Made by a program: the position numbers and the translations under genes. A stretch of 5,882 bases of DNA. Origin: Ferroglobus sp. (GTDB lineage: Archaea; Halobacteriota; Archaeoglobi; Archaeoglobales; Archaeoglobaceae). Shown here piece by piece: positions 5,521 to 5,882 of the stretch. Location: assembly GCA_015520115.1 (NCBI GenBank), contig WAQS01000236.1, forward strand, positions 1 through 5,882, in the 5' to 3' direction. The stretch's first letter is position 1. The number at the start of each line of letters is the position of its first letter. Under the pieces are notes generated by a model. The model made no database searches, was not told the origin of the DNA, and saw only the letters and a list, made by a program, of their open reading frames with translations.

Positions 5521-5528
5521 ATTTAAAT
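5521..5528 (-). promoter_or_regulatory. TATA box for the aIF5A-agmatinase operon
   Basis: The palindromic ATTTAAAT lies 25-32 bases before the aIF5A ATG on the reverse strand, preceded by an A-run that may act as BRE. Because it is symmetric and followed on the + strand by a T-run to 5537, it might also help the divergent 87-residue gene, with a start point near 5550-5556. Confidence 0.6.
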
Positions 5529-5573
5529 TTTTTTATTCTCTAACCGAAACCCTAAAATCTCCCAGAAAAAACT

Positions 5574-5837
5574 ATGGCTGTGGAAGTATTTGTTCATCTT
5601 CTTGGATTTTCCAAGGACAGAGCGAAAGAAATACTCGGAAGATTCCTTTCCGAAATTTCTTCTTCGGTAGAAGTTATCGGTGATGCAATCGTCTGCGAAA
5701 ACCCGGAAGTTTTCGTTTGCCTGAGGGAAAAAGAACCCTATCACTCAATTCCGAGAACGGAGGTAGTGATCATATGCTCTAAGGATATCCACGAAAAACT
5801 TCAGAGGAGAATTATCATCTCAGCGGCGGGAGGGTAA
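5574..5837 (+). CDS. Hypothetical 87-residue protein divergent from aIF5A
   Basis: I do not recognise this protein. It is soluble, without signal peptide or membrane helix. The pattern reads as a strand (VEVFVHLLG, residues 3-11), a helix (SKDRAKEILGRFLSEI, 13-28), a strand pair or hairpin (VEVIGDAIVCENPEVFVCLRE, 32-52), a strand plus helix (TEVVIICSKDIHEKLQRR, 62-79) and a last strand (IIISAAGG). That is a small alpha/beta fold, possibly ferredoxin-like. Three Cys residues (C41, C49, C68) are not arranged as a metal motif. Codon use and composition match the neighbours and the reading frame is open throughout, so it is likely genuine. The start region lacks a clear Shine-Dalgarno site; CTAAAATC at 5552-5559 is too close for leaderless use of the ATG but would suit the in-frame GTG at 5580. 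It shares a 77-bp divergent promoter region with aIF5A. Confidence 0.6.
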   Translation: MAVEVFVHLLGFSKDRAKEILGRFLSEISSSVEVIGDAIVCENPEVFVCLREKEPYHSIPRTEVVIICSKDIHEKLQRRIIISAAGG

Positions 5838-5882
5838 GCTTTAATTCTCGATTACTTAAACAACTTTTTGATGATGAGATAC

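Noticed and set aside
5341..5744. Open frames at 5341-5526 (+), 5402-5683 (+) and 5523-5744 (-)
   Set aside because: They overlap aIF5A or the 87-residue gene in other frames and show no domain features. The aIF5A frame is certain and the 87-residue frame has the better protein character.
5838..5870. Possible T-rich terminator after the 87-residue gene
   Set aside because: The only T-run is CTTTTTG with no hairpin. Archaeal T-run terminators are usually longer or repeated, so the evidence is too weak.
5871..5882. Possible start of another + strand gene (ATGATG at 5871-5876)
   Set aside because: Only four codons are visible, there is no Shine-Dalgarno site, and the nearest TATA-like word (CTTAAAC, 5855-5861) is too close for leaderless use. 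It cannot be supported without further sequence.

Overview
The window reads as chromosomal DNA of a thermophilic euryarchaeon. The evidence is a hypusine-type translation factor aIF5A, a DUF63 membrane protein, a primase of the archaeal/eukaryotic PriS type, TATA-box promoters placed about 22-32 bp before start codons, very short intergenic gaps, and purine-rich coding strands full of Lys and Glu. The gene set and moderate GC content recall Archaeoglobales (Archaeoglobus, Ferroglobus, Geoglobus). That placement is an impression from sequence style, not a database match. I see no insertion sequences, CRISPR arrays, rRNA or tRNA genes.

Layout. Positions 1-1960 hold a leftward gene block: a four-helix membrane protein with a C-terminal beta domain, then a Cys-rich DUF1284 protein (ATGA stop/start overlap), then a DUF63 integral membrane protein with its own TATA box, then the start of a signal-peptide protein that runs off the left edge. 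Positions 1961-2231 hold a divergent promoter region and a previously easy-to-miss 35-codon gene (2120-2227, + strand) encoding a tandemly repeated Glu/Lys/Tyr peptide. Converging on it from the right is a PriS-like primase gene (2232-3041, -) with an intact DxD motif but a damaged third catalytic motif and no room for the usual helical insertion. Divergent from that gene is a cation/Ca2+ exchanger family membrane protein (3116-4303, +).

The right part (4281-5496, -) is a two-gene polyamine/translation operon: aIF5A, then an agmatinase-family ureohydrolase one base downstream. The aIF5A lysine at the loop tip is the site of hypusine, which is made from the polyamine pathway the ureohydrolase serves, so the two genes make biochemical sense together. 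The agmatinase and exchanger genes overlap tail to tail by 23 bp. Divergent from aIF5A is an unrecognised 87-residue protein (5574-5837, +), and the window ends 45 bp later.

The most novel items are the YYYG-repeat microprotein, whose two repeat copies differ at six of nine codons without changing an amino acid, and the PriS-like protein with a substituted catalytic site. The rest is ordinary archaeal housekeeping DNA with compact, mostly leaderless gene starts.
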